From positions 45,248 to 55,433 of the forward strand of contig NWUY0300026590.1 of NCBI GenBank assembly GCA_004151065.3: a stretch of 10,186 bases of DNA, read 5' to 3'. Source of the stretch: Larix sibirica. Lineage: Eukaryota > Streptophyta > Pinopsida > Pinales > Pinaceae. Within the stretch, counting starts at the first letter, position 1. The number at the start of each line of letters is the position of its first letter. The position numbers and the translations under genes are program-made. Positions 1 through 6,219 of this stretch are shown piece after piece. Under the pieces are notes generated by a model. It ran no database searches. It was not told the DNA's origin and saw only the letters and a program-made list of their open reading frames with translations.

Positions 1-154
1 TGCATTTGGCGAATTTCAACCTTGAAATTCGAAATTCGCCGATCTTCAAGCAAATTCGAACTTGAAGCCGAACTTAAAGCCGAATTTCAAAGTCGAACTT
101 CAATCCGAACTTCAAGTCGAATTCGAACTTCAAGCCGAACTTCAAGGCGAATTT
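1..154. repeat. Degenerate 12-bp tandem array (GCCGAACTTCAA-like)
   Basis: From about 67 to 154 the sequence repeats a unit close to GCCGAACTTCAA about seven times, with the first two bases and one T/C position varying (GCC, GTC, TCC, GGC). The opening 45 bases use the same words in both orientations, and a perfect 10-bp inverted repeat GGCGAATTTC (8-17) / GAAATTCGCC (31-40) could form a hairpin. Related words return at 361-400. No coding capacity or known element is recognised; it is probably a satellite-like or element-internal repeat that is cut by the window edge. Confidence 0.75.
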
Positions 155-400
155 AATTGAATTTATTCGATAAAAATTTTAAAAGGTAAAAAAAAAGACA
201 AAACCTAACCTAAATTCCTAAAGTTTTAAGAAGATACCATCCTTTTGAAATATAATTATATATGTTAATTTTGGCATGCATTTTTTCTATATAATTATAT
301 ATAGTCCCTCGAACTTAATGTTGAATTTTATCACCAAATTTTTCATTGCCTATTTTTTGTTGAACTTCAATGTCGTCGAATTCGAACACGAACTCGAACC
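155..400. other. AT-rich stretch with short palindromic words
   Basis: This stretch contains two copies of an ATATAATTATATAT-like word (about 249-263 and 288-302) and then returns to the GAACTTCAA and GAATTCGAAC words at 361-400. That suggests AT-rich sequence was inserted into, or expanded inside, the same repeat. No gene is supported; the open frames at 350-556 read through this simple sequence and resemble nothing. Confidence 0.4.
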
Positions 401-910
401 AGGTGACTTAGAATAAAATTGCAAATCTTCCTGCAAGAGTTTCGTATAGAGGGTTGGTACACTCCTTGAACTGCTTTTGAAATAGGTGGGTTTCGTCTGG
501 AGCATGATATGGCTATGGGTGTAGGAGTGGGGCCACTTCCCTGCAACATTGGTCAAATTACTGGTGGATATTTTTGCTTACAGTGTGTTGTTGATGGTTA
601 GGTTATACGAATTTGCTTTTCATCAATTGCTATTTAGAGCTTTTATGGTTGTTCACATAAGAAATAGGTTTCTGTTAGTGGAGAAAGGATAGGTGTTATT
701 CACTTCTGTTTGAAAGGACCTTCTCATAGTTTGGTAGAGAATTGACGCAATACATAGTTTCACTACTTTTAAGCGTTGCATCTTTCTCCTTGGTAAACTA
801 CTCTTGATGAACATTTTTATATAAGCAAGTCTAGTGTTTTAGAAAAACATCTCAGCCAAGTTTGGAAATAGCAATTCACCCTCTTGAACAGCAAGACTCA
901 TTAAAAATTA
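401..910. other. Unassigned noncoding stretch
   Basis: I see no open frame longer than about 70 codons, no RNA gene and no recognisable repeat here. It appears to be ordinary intergenic plant sequence. Confidence 0.4.
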
Positions 911-950
911 ATCGCAGCTCAGTGGTAGAGCGTCTCCATTGCCTGGGATT

Positions 951-1076
951 ACTTCCCGGGCCCTAGCTTTGATCCCTAGCTTGTTCGAGTTCTAATCCTG
1001 GGTCCTAGCTTTGATCCCCAGCTTGTTCAATTTCCAATCCCAGGCCCTAGCTTTGATCCCTAGCTTGTTCAAATTC
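951..1076 (+). repeat. Three tandem 42-bp units
   Basis: The units 951-992, 993-1034 and 1035-1076 are all exactly 42 bp and differ at only a handful of positions. All share the core CCTAGCTTTGATCCC followed by AGCTTGTTC. Each unit ends in the B-box-like GTTC(G/A)A motif. Equal lengths with substitutions only suggest expansion by unequal exchange or slippage followed by drift. Confidence 0.9.
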
Positions 1077-1085
1077 TAAAGATGT

Positions 1086-1108
1086 TATAGCCACCTAAAA
1101 TGGCTATA
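1086..1108. repeat. Perfect 8-bp hairpin
   Basis: TATAGCCA (1086-1093) and TGGCTATA (1101-1108) are perfect reverse complements around a 7-base loop. The hairpin sits 9 bases after the third 42-bp unit and may be the 3' structure of the SINE-like unit. It is not followed by a T-run, so a pol III or intrinsic terminator is not supported. Confidence 0.6.
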
Positions 1109-2400
1109 TAGGAATTCTTGAACCTTGTAAGTGTGCCTTGAAGTGGTTGTTGGAAATAACAATCCTCATGGAACGAGAAAGTCATGAAAACGGTTGTAGG
1201 CCAGTGTTAGTGTGTTCCCAGTGGTTGTGATGCGTCTTAGTTTGTGTTACTGATTTTTGCCTGGTTGGCATGTTGGAAATGTGAATACCTGGATATGATC
1301 TAGATCCACCGTGGATATGCCTGGAAACCTCCGAAATTTTGGATCTGTTAGCGAAATGTATATTGCAGATGTGAAAATCGCCAACACACATATCTAGAGA
1401 AAAGAACATTTTTATTTTGGGAAAAGGTTAATGTCTCAAAATTTGTGCGTTTGCTGAAAACCTGAAATCCTTGAAAGGTTGGGTCCTATTCCCCATTCCA
1501 AAGCTAGTAAGAAAACCCCTTTTGCCTATTCCAAAACACAATATTTCTTCTACTCGAGATTGTGAGATGGATTTAGAGTCTTAGGGTTGCAAATATCTTG
1601 AAACTATTGCCGAGATTATGATATATTATGATTTCCTTAGCTTGGCAATATTATAGTTGGAAAAAAATATGATTTTTTTCAAATTTTGGAGATATTGCAA
1701 TATATTGTCAAAATATTGCGACTATATAATCATCGGAAAAGATTGTGATGTTTTAAATTTTGAATATATTGTGATATTTGAAATATATAGGCAAAATATT
1801 GTGAGAAATTAGAAAAATATTAGTTGACTCAGTAGATTTTTGAAATATTTTCTTCAGTTTGAAGAGGGAAAACAAGGGATTGAGAACAAAGGGGTTATTC
1901 ATTGTCACATGTCCATAAAGGGCTAGAGTGCGGGTGGTTGCTCCAGATGTTGAAAAATTTGAATATTATATATATATATTTTAAAGTTTGCTGATATTGT
2001 TTGATATTTTCTCCAGTGTCGTTGATAAGTTTCTCTTTGGACCCTCAACAATGTATTCTCTATTCTTATACACAATGTTTGCAACATTTAGACCTTTGGA
2101 GAGGAGTTGTTGGGTTTTGGTGAGTACTTGTGCTTGGGTAGAAGCGTGGAATGAAGAATCAAGGCTTCTAGGAGGGCCAATGACTCATCAAAGTTTAGTG
2201 ATAGGAATTTTGCCGACTTTTTTTTTTGTCTTTGAGTGGTTTGTATGCATATTTGTGAGCTGTTCTTTTTTTGTTTTTATGGAAACAATTGATTTTGTAT
2301 ATAGAAAAGGCTGCAGCCGCACTGTTTAGTATGATAATACAAAACACAGAGGTTGTTTAGATGCCATAGAATCAAAATTATTACAATCTTCCAAAAATTC
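1109..2400. other. AT-rich noncoding region with ATATTG-rich degenerate tract
   Basis: Between about 1600 and 1830 the words ATATTG, TTGTGATATTT and AAATATTG recur irregularly, giving a degenerate tract with no clean period. A short (TA)n run lies at about 1966-1979. The longest plus-strand frame (1988-2329, 113 codons) is rich in F, V and S and has no recognisable domain. It looks like a chance frame through T-rich sequence. No promoter or RNA gene is recognised. Confidence 0.45.
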
Positions 2401-2877
2401 TCAAACAAAACCTGTTCTTTTATCTTTTTTGTGAGAGTGGCATTGTAATCTACTAATATAAATCCTATTGGATTGACCTAATATTAAAATCTTTTGCAAA
2501 TCATAAGAGAACTTGGAATTAACCAAAGGCATGGCTACTGTGTGCCTCGTTCTGAGCCTTCTGTAGAGGATTATCGTCCTGATACATGGTTCCATTGCCA
2601 CTTCCTTACTCGTTGTACTGATTCTCTTCCTTGACTTTCTCAGGTACTGAACCAATTGATATTTGTTGCTGAGATATTCCAATTGAATGCTTTTTGCCAA
2701 GCTCATCACCATTTGATGCAACACACTGCGTTCCTCAAGCATTTCAATTTCTCTCTTTTGTTGAACAACAATTTACAATATTGTTGCATGCCCTAGATTT
2801 TAAACTGCTCCTGTGTATGAAAATGATTTGAAAGGCTAGTTTTGCTGTTTGGCTACTTGAAATTAGACTTTCATGGC

Positions 2878-2889
2878 ACCTCAGAACTT
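2878..2889 (+). repeat. Target site duplication, left copy (ACCTCAGAACTT)
   Basis: This 12-bp word is identical to 3601-3612 and in the same orientation, immediately outside the palindromic insertion. The reading frame of the surrounding minus-strand relic is shared across the two sites. Confidence 0.85.
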
Positions 2890-2927
2890 TTGAAGAGAAT
2901 GGAGAATCTGTGTTATAAGAAGAGAGT

Positions 2928-2972
2928 TTCTCGACGTTTCGAACCACTAATGTGGATTCATCATCAGGAGAA
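2928..2972 (-). ncRNA. Hammerhead ribozyme motif, left arm (better preserved)
   Basis: Read on the minus strand, the order is stem I strand UUCUC region (complement of 2968-2972), core CUGAUGA (2961-2967), one extra U, stem II GAA(U)CCAC / GUGGUUC with an AUUA loop, core GAAA (2937-2940), then ACGUC and GAGAA (2928-2932) closing stem I. Stem I pairs perfectly over 5 bp. Stem III is only the self-complementary ACGU with no loop, so a monomer should be unstable; two copies can pair through ACGU, as described for hammerheads in Penelope-like elements and retrozymes. The predicted cleavage follows the C of GUC, between 2933 and 2932 on the minus strand. Stem II has one unpaired U. Activity is inferred, not shown. 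Confidence 0.7.
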
Positions 2973-3195
2973 CTAACGCTCACTTTTCTACTTGTGAATG
3001 ACTTAAGATATTAATAGTTATTAAAAGCCCAATTTTAGCTTATCCAGAAGATAGGTCGGCTGATCCTAGATATCTTATGATTGGCTTCCAAGCTTCATTC
3101 AATTTTAAACCAGCATCCCGATTGAAATTGTTTTTGTGTTTCTCAATTTCAATGGACTCTCTTATTTTTCTTTTGTAATAGTGGAGGGTTTCACT

Positions 3196-3261
3196 ATTAC
3201 AAAAGAAAAAATGTTTTTGTATTTCTCAATTACAAAAGAAAAAATGTTTTTGTATTTCTCA
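3196..3261 (+). repeat. Two exact 33-bp tandem units in the element centre
   Basis: Units 3196-3228 and 3229-3261 are identical (ATTACAAAAG...TTTCTCA). The centre also carries a nested hairpin: TTTCTTTTGTAATAGTG of the left arm (about 3167-3183) can pair with CACTATTACAAAAGAAA (3192-3208). The palindrome can therefore fold in two registers. This looks like template slippage near the turn-around of the inverted copies. Confidence 0.8.
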
Positions 3262-3487
3262 ATTTCAATGGAACCCTCCACTATTACAAAAGAAAAATAA
3301 GAGTCCATTGAAATTGAGAAACACAAAAACAATATAAATCGGGATGATGGTTTAAAATTGAATGAAGCTTGGAAGTCAATCATAAGATATCTAGGATCAA
3401 CAGACCTATCTTCTGGATAAGCTAAAATTGGGCTTTTAATAACTATTAATATCTTAAGTCATTCACAAGTAGAAAAGTGAGCATTAG

Positions 3488-3533
3488 TTCTCCTGATGAT
3501 GAACCCGCATTAGTGGGTTCGAAATGTTGAGAA
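3488..3533 (+). ncRNA. Hammerhead ribozyme motif, right arm (decayed)
   Basis: Plus-strand order: UUCUC (3488-3492), CUGAUGA (3493-3499), an extra U (3500), stem II GAACCCGC (3501-3508) / GUGGGUUC (3513-3520) with AUUA loop, GAAA (3521-3524), UGUU, and GAGAA (3529-3533). Stem II is 8 bp including one G-U pair, longer and cleaner than in the left copy. The stem III palindrome has changed from ACGU to AUGU, which pairs with itself only through G-U wobbles. The cleavage triplet is GUU rather than GUC, still allowed by the NUH rule but usually slower. Cleavage by this copy is likely weak. Confidence 0.65.
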
Positions 3534-3600
3534 ACTCTCATCTTATAACACAGATTCTCCATTGTCTTCAAATATATATCTGTGTGAAACATGAATAAAG

Positions 3601-3612
3601 ACCTCAGAACTT
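3601..3612 (+). repeat. Target site duplication, right copy (ACCTCAGAACTT)
   Basis: Identical to 2878-2889. It lies 28 bp beyond the end of the right inverted arm, which places the tail 3573-3600 inside the element. Confidence 0.85.
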
Positions 3613-3830
3613 CTTTGATACCCATCAGCTCATAGAGAGCACAATGACTTGGGTGGCTATGATCCTCCATCTCCATCGTTGATTGAAAGGACTCAAACAA
3701 ACTAAGAAAACTTACGCATACAAAGTGACCAGAATAGGCAGAGCGTGCCATTGAAATACAATTCATAGACTCCACAGAGCTACTGGCATCAAGTTTCCCC
3801 ACCAGCCAAAGAATTGCATCTCAATCAAAT

Positions 3831-4097
3831 TGCCCTTTGTATTCCAACCCCTGGAGATCAGACCATGATTCCTAAAGAAAACTTAAGCCATCGAGTGAAA
3901 TATGCAGTGGGATTATCCCATTTTTGAATGCCATTTTGAAATTGAATAGCATATGAGCTGGCTTTGCCTTCATTATGCAAGCATGCAAACATATTGTGAG
4001 AGGCAAGGGAATTTCAATTAAATCTTATTCTTTCCTCATGATGCCACTTTCTTGGCTTTGCATGGGTTCTTTGATAGTATGCCTCCGCTTGGCATTT
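3831..4097. other. Unassigned stretch between two relics
   Basis: No open frame or repeat is recognised. Whether the RNase H remnant (4098-4540) and the broken coding relic (2401-3830), both on the minus strand, belonged to one element cannot be decided from the sequence. Confidence 0.3.
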
Positions 4098-4540
4098 CTA
4101 ACTTGTGATTAGTATTGGATTAAGTACTATGGGATTAATGTAAAAGAAGTTCCACCTTTTGATCTTATTTCTCCTTATTACTCGGCGAAAGGCCATGCTG
4201 GCCAATCTATTTGCATTTTGATTTAGTACCCCTCAAAACATGGTAATATTTGATTTTTGATGCAAACCTTCTTGTTTCTTGATTTATTCTGGGTATTATC
4301 AATGCCAAAAAATCGTACGGGATGGATGACTTCCTTATATGCCTTATTATGAGTGACGAATCTCCAATTACAATCAAATATCTAATTCTATAGGTGTCGA
4401 GAATCCTGAGCCCTTGTTAGAGTGCCAAGGCTTCAGCTTGATTGTTTGTTGCTTCTCCTAAATGCCATTCAAAGTTTGTATCCTCTTGTCCTCTTTTGGT
4501 ATCAAAGATGACCCTCTCTGCATTTGCCAACCTGAAGCTG
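4098..4540 (-). pseudogene. Decayed retrotransposon RNase H domain
   Basis: On the minus strand the frame reads RVIFDTKRGQ near 4500, then FEWHLGEATNNQAEALAL, an in-frame stop at 4417-4419, and QGLRILDTYRIRYLIVIGDS followed by SLIIRH. It goes on to PRINQETRRF and YYHVLRGT, and after a 1-base frameshift to ANRLASMAFRRVIRRN, with a stop at 4098-4100. The E in NNQAEALAL and the D in VIGDS match the conserved acidic residues of plant retroelement RNase H domains, and HVLR...ANRLA matches the C-terminal block. The usual opening DG(A/S)..GNPG is missing because the fragment starts beside tandem repeats. Reverse transcriptase is not visible. It is the 3' end of a dead retroelement, LINE-like or Ty3-like; I cannot tell which. 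Confidence 0.75.
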
Positions 4541-4619
4541 TTATTTTCTGTTACCAATATAATCATTAGCTGTTATTTTCTGTTACCAATATAATCATTA
4601 GCTGTTATTTTCTGTTATC
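4536..4619 (+). repeat. 32-bp tandem repeat, about 2.6 copies
   Basis: The unit AGCTGTTATTTTCTGTTACC plus AATATAATCATT starts at 4536, 4568 and 4600. The first two are identical and the third breaks off after about 20 bases. The array abuts the truncated 5' edge of the RNase H remnant and runs straight into the next duplication. Confidence 0.9.
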
Positions 4620-4759
4620 AGCATTTTTGTGAGCTGTTCTTGAGTGGGTTAATGCCTCCAAATAGATTTCTGTATGCCTCAAGAGTTGAAATAGAATTCT
4701 GTTAACAGCATTTTCCTGAGCTGTTCTTCAGTGGGTTAATGCCTCTAAATAGATTTCTG
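4610..4759 (+). repeat. Direct duplication of about 63 bp, offset 87 bp
   Basis: About 4610-4672 and 4697-4759 match almost throughout. Shared words are GAGCTGTTCTT, AGTGGGTTAATGCCTC and AAATAGATTTCTG. The words TTCTGTTA and AGCTGTT also occur in the neighbouring 32-bp repeat, so both arrays may derive from the same sequence. Confidence 0.85.
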
Positions 4760-5595
4760 CTTTTTGTTTTCATGATAAACATTATAATGATTATCTTTGT
4801 CTATTAACTTCTGCAGGTAAGTTATGTTTGTTTGTGATTAACAAATGGCCTGTTATGATTTTCGGTGTCCAGTAACTTTTGCTGGTAACTTTTGGTAACC
4901 AACATTTCTAACAAGATCATAGCACATGCTGGCAACTTCAGTTTGTTTGTTTGCATTATAAGCATTTTAATGTTCAAGCAATTTTTGTTAATGGACTGAG
5001 CATGCATTCAAGCATCTATGTTCTTTTAACAAAATATAAAAAAATGTTTATATTTTTATACTTCCTGTTTCAATGCCTTATTTGGATCTTGGACCCTGGG
5101 CTTGATTTGCAACCTGTCCAAGTTTTAATAGTCGGAGAAACCCTAAAAATAAGCAAATATCTACAGCAAATTTGTGCGATGCAAAAACTCTATATTTGTC
5201 TTTGAGCTGCAATGTTGTTTTGATTTCTTTTAATTCAGAAAATGATCTATGACTGTCCATTTAGTTGGTAATTAATTTCAGTTTTTAGTTTTCATTGACA
5301 GAAAATATAGTTTGTGAAAATCACCACTTTTATGCTTAAGTAGTTGTTTCCTTTCTCAAACCCTTTGATGCCTTGTTGATTTGCTGCATTTCAATTTGAC
5401 TGTAAGCAGTCTGGTGTGGACCTCCCAAGCCACAGTGAAAATGTGTATGCCTAATTATTGCACTGATAGAATCAAGGTGCACTCTACCTCTGGAATGGGT
5501 GAGACATGCCACATGCGATGGTGGGTGTGTGGATTGTACTTAATAAAATGAAAATGAAAATAATTGGTGTCTGACATCTTGATGTAATAAAAGAG
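4760..5595. other. Noncoding upstream stretch with a splice-site-like junction
   Basis: No gene is supported. CTTCTGCAG/GTAAGTT at 4809-4823 is at once a good 3' splice site and a near-perfect 5' splice site. The plus-strand frame at 4951-5205 and the minus-strand frames overlapping it have no recognisable features. Confidence 0.35.
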
Positions 5596-5710
5596 AACTA
5601 ATGTAGATCCATCTTAACCTCAGATCCTTTAAAGTAGTGAGAGGTTTGCATTTTTCCTCTTGGTATATGACAGATAAGCCTTCCATGTTTAAGATGGATC
5701 TATGCTAGTT
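5596..5710. repeat. Near-perfect 22-bp inverted repeat (hairpin with 71-base loop)
   Basis: 5596-5617 (AACTAATGTAGATCCATCTTAA) pairs with 5689-5710 (reverse complement AACTAGCATAGATCCATCTTAA in the same sense), with 3 mismatches grouped near the outer third. Target duplications are not evident. It could be a MITE footprint or a hairpin RNA source; nothing further supports either. Confidence 0.7.
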
Positions 5711-6086
5711 AATAAGTTCAGAGTTATGTTTGAGCCTTGAGGCATGTCAGCTCAAAATCATGAATAGCAAAGATGTTAGTTTCTTACTCTCCAGTGAGGA
5801 GAAAGTGGCTGATTGTGGATGATGCATCCTACCATGCAGGGTCCTGGTAGATGTCCATTAGTCACATGATTCCTTCAAGGAACATTAAATAGGAAGGCTA
5901 TTAGCCTTACTTGTATTATCTGGTTAATCTGCCATTTGTGTTGTACTTCACTGGGGTATTTGTAGTTTTGACAGCTTTCTTCTTTCTTTTTGCTTATGTT
6001 TTTTGGGAAACTATTGTTTCTGTTTGTTCTCTATCTCTCTCTTCTATTATGGCAACTTCTTTTTTCACCCTTTTGTGCCCTTGAAG
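5711..6086 (+). promoter_or_regulatory. Likely promoter / leader region with pyrimidine-rich patch
   Basis: About 5975-6075 is strongly pyrimidine-rich on the plus strand, including TCTCTATCTCTCTCTTCT at about 6029-6046. Such CT patches are common around plant transcription starts and in 5' leaders. A good donor AAG/GTAAAC follows at 6086/6087, so the first leader exon may end there. No convincing TATA box at a fixed distance is seen; TTAAATAGG near 5887 is only a weak candidate. The start site itself cannot be fixed from sequence. Confidence 0.35.
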
Positions 6087-6160
6087 GTAAACAGGTTAGC
6101 TACAAAAGTACCATTCTTTTAGCATGTTGAAGGACTGATTTGTTACTGTTACTGTGGCAG
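6087..6160 (+). other. Probable 74-bp intron in the 5' leader
   Basis: It begins GTAAAC after AAG and ends TTACTGTTACTGTGGCAG. The intron is T-rich, carries a CTGAT-like branch sequence (about 6133-6137), and is close to the minimum plant intron size. The leader after it (6161-6219) contains no upstream ATG. The acceptor at 6160 is fairly convincing; the donor could lie further upstream. Confidence 0.4.
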
Positions 6161-6219
6161 ATAACTAGAGGTAAAATACGTTCTGAGATTGAGGCCAGAA
6201 CACAAAATTTGCTATCAAT

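Larger units (their letters stand above)
915..1108 (+). repeat. tRNA-like (SINE-type) sequence with triplicated B-box segment
   Basis: CAGCTCAGTGGTAGAGCGTC (915-934) matches a tRNA D-arm / pol III A box at 10 of 11 consensus positions. About 50 bases later the motif GTTCGAGTTC (983-992) resembles a T-arm / B box. The B-box segment is then repeated twice more, with GTTCAATTTC at 1025-1034 and GTTCAAATTC at 1067-1076. An 8-bp perfect hairpin follows (1086-1093 with 1101-1108). There is no proper acceptor or anticodon stem, so this is not a working tRNA. A tRNA-derived short interspersed element, or a fossil of one, is the best reading. I could not identify target site duplications or an A-rich tail. 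Confidence 0.5.
2890..3600. mobile_element. Palindromic PLE-like insertion with hammerhead ribozymes (non-autonomous)
   Basis: Two arms of about 301 bp, 2890-3190 and 3272-3572, are reverse complements at roughly 95% by eye, with small indels such as CTCTCT versus CTCT. They flank an 81-bp centre (3191-3271). A 28-bp tail (3573-3600) lies only on the right. Perfect 12-bp direct repeats ACCTCAGAACTT flank the whole unit. Each arm carries a hammerhead motif. Inverted pseudo-LTRs, an extra short tail, target duplications of variable length and minimal hammerheads are known features of Penelope-like elements. There is no reverse transcriptase or GIY-YIG endonuclease, so it would have to be mobilised in trans. 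Alternatives are a foldback or MITE-type DNA transposon, but the hammerheads and the 12-bp duplication argue against this. Confidence 0.7.
2401..3830 (-). pseudogene. Unrecognised protein-coding relic, frameshifted and split by an insertion
   Basis: Read on the minus strand, a protein-like stretch begins near 3830 (LEYKGQFD, stop, then DAILWLVGKLDASSSVES) and stays open to the insertion at 3600. It resumes at 2889 with VLRCHESLISSSQTAK and continues to STKERN at about 2747. An apparent 1-base frameshift then leads into EMLEERSVLHQMVMSLAK and on to 2401. The insertion plus one target copy is 723 bp, a multiple of three, so both flanks are in the same frame. The residues look like a helical, soluble protein rather than random translation, but I do not recognise the family. 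The in-frame stop near 3811, the frameshift near 2744 and the 711-bp insertion indicate a pseudogene. Unspliced introns could explain some of the breaks. Confidence 0.45.

Noticed and set aside
915-992. Functional tRNA gene
   Set aside because: Only the A-box/D-arm and a B-box-like word are present; no acceptor stem, anticodon stem or correct spacing can be drawn.
951-1076. CRISPR-like repeat array
   Set aside because: The 42-bp units are contiguous with no unique spacers, and the context is a plant nuclear genome.
1988-2329. 113-codon plus-strand open frame
   Set aside because: T-rich sequence gives a hydrophobic, low-complexity product with no recognisable domain, no splice context and no supporting neighbours.
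3162-3383. Minus-strand open frame across the palindrome centre
   Set aside because: The translation merely repeats the same short peptides from the inverted and tandem copies (YKNIFSFVI); it is a by-product of the palindrome.
2890-3600. Classical MITE or foldback DNA transposon
   Set aside because: The duplication is 12 bp, the arms carry hammerhead cores and a one-sided tail exists; these fit a Penelope-like element better. The alternative is not fully excluded.
4951-5205. 84-codon plus-strand open frame and its minus-strand shadows
   Set aside because: No family resemblance or codon-level signal; the frame starts in ordinary AT-rich intergenic sequence.
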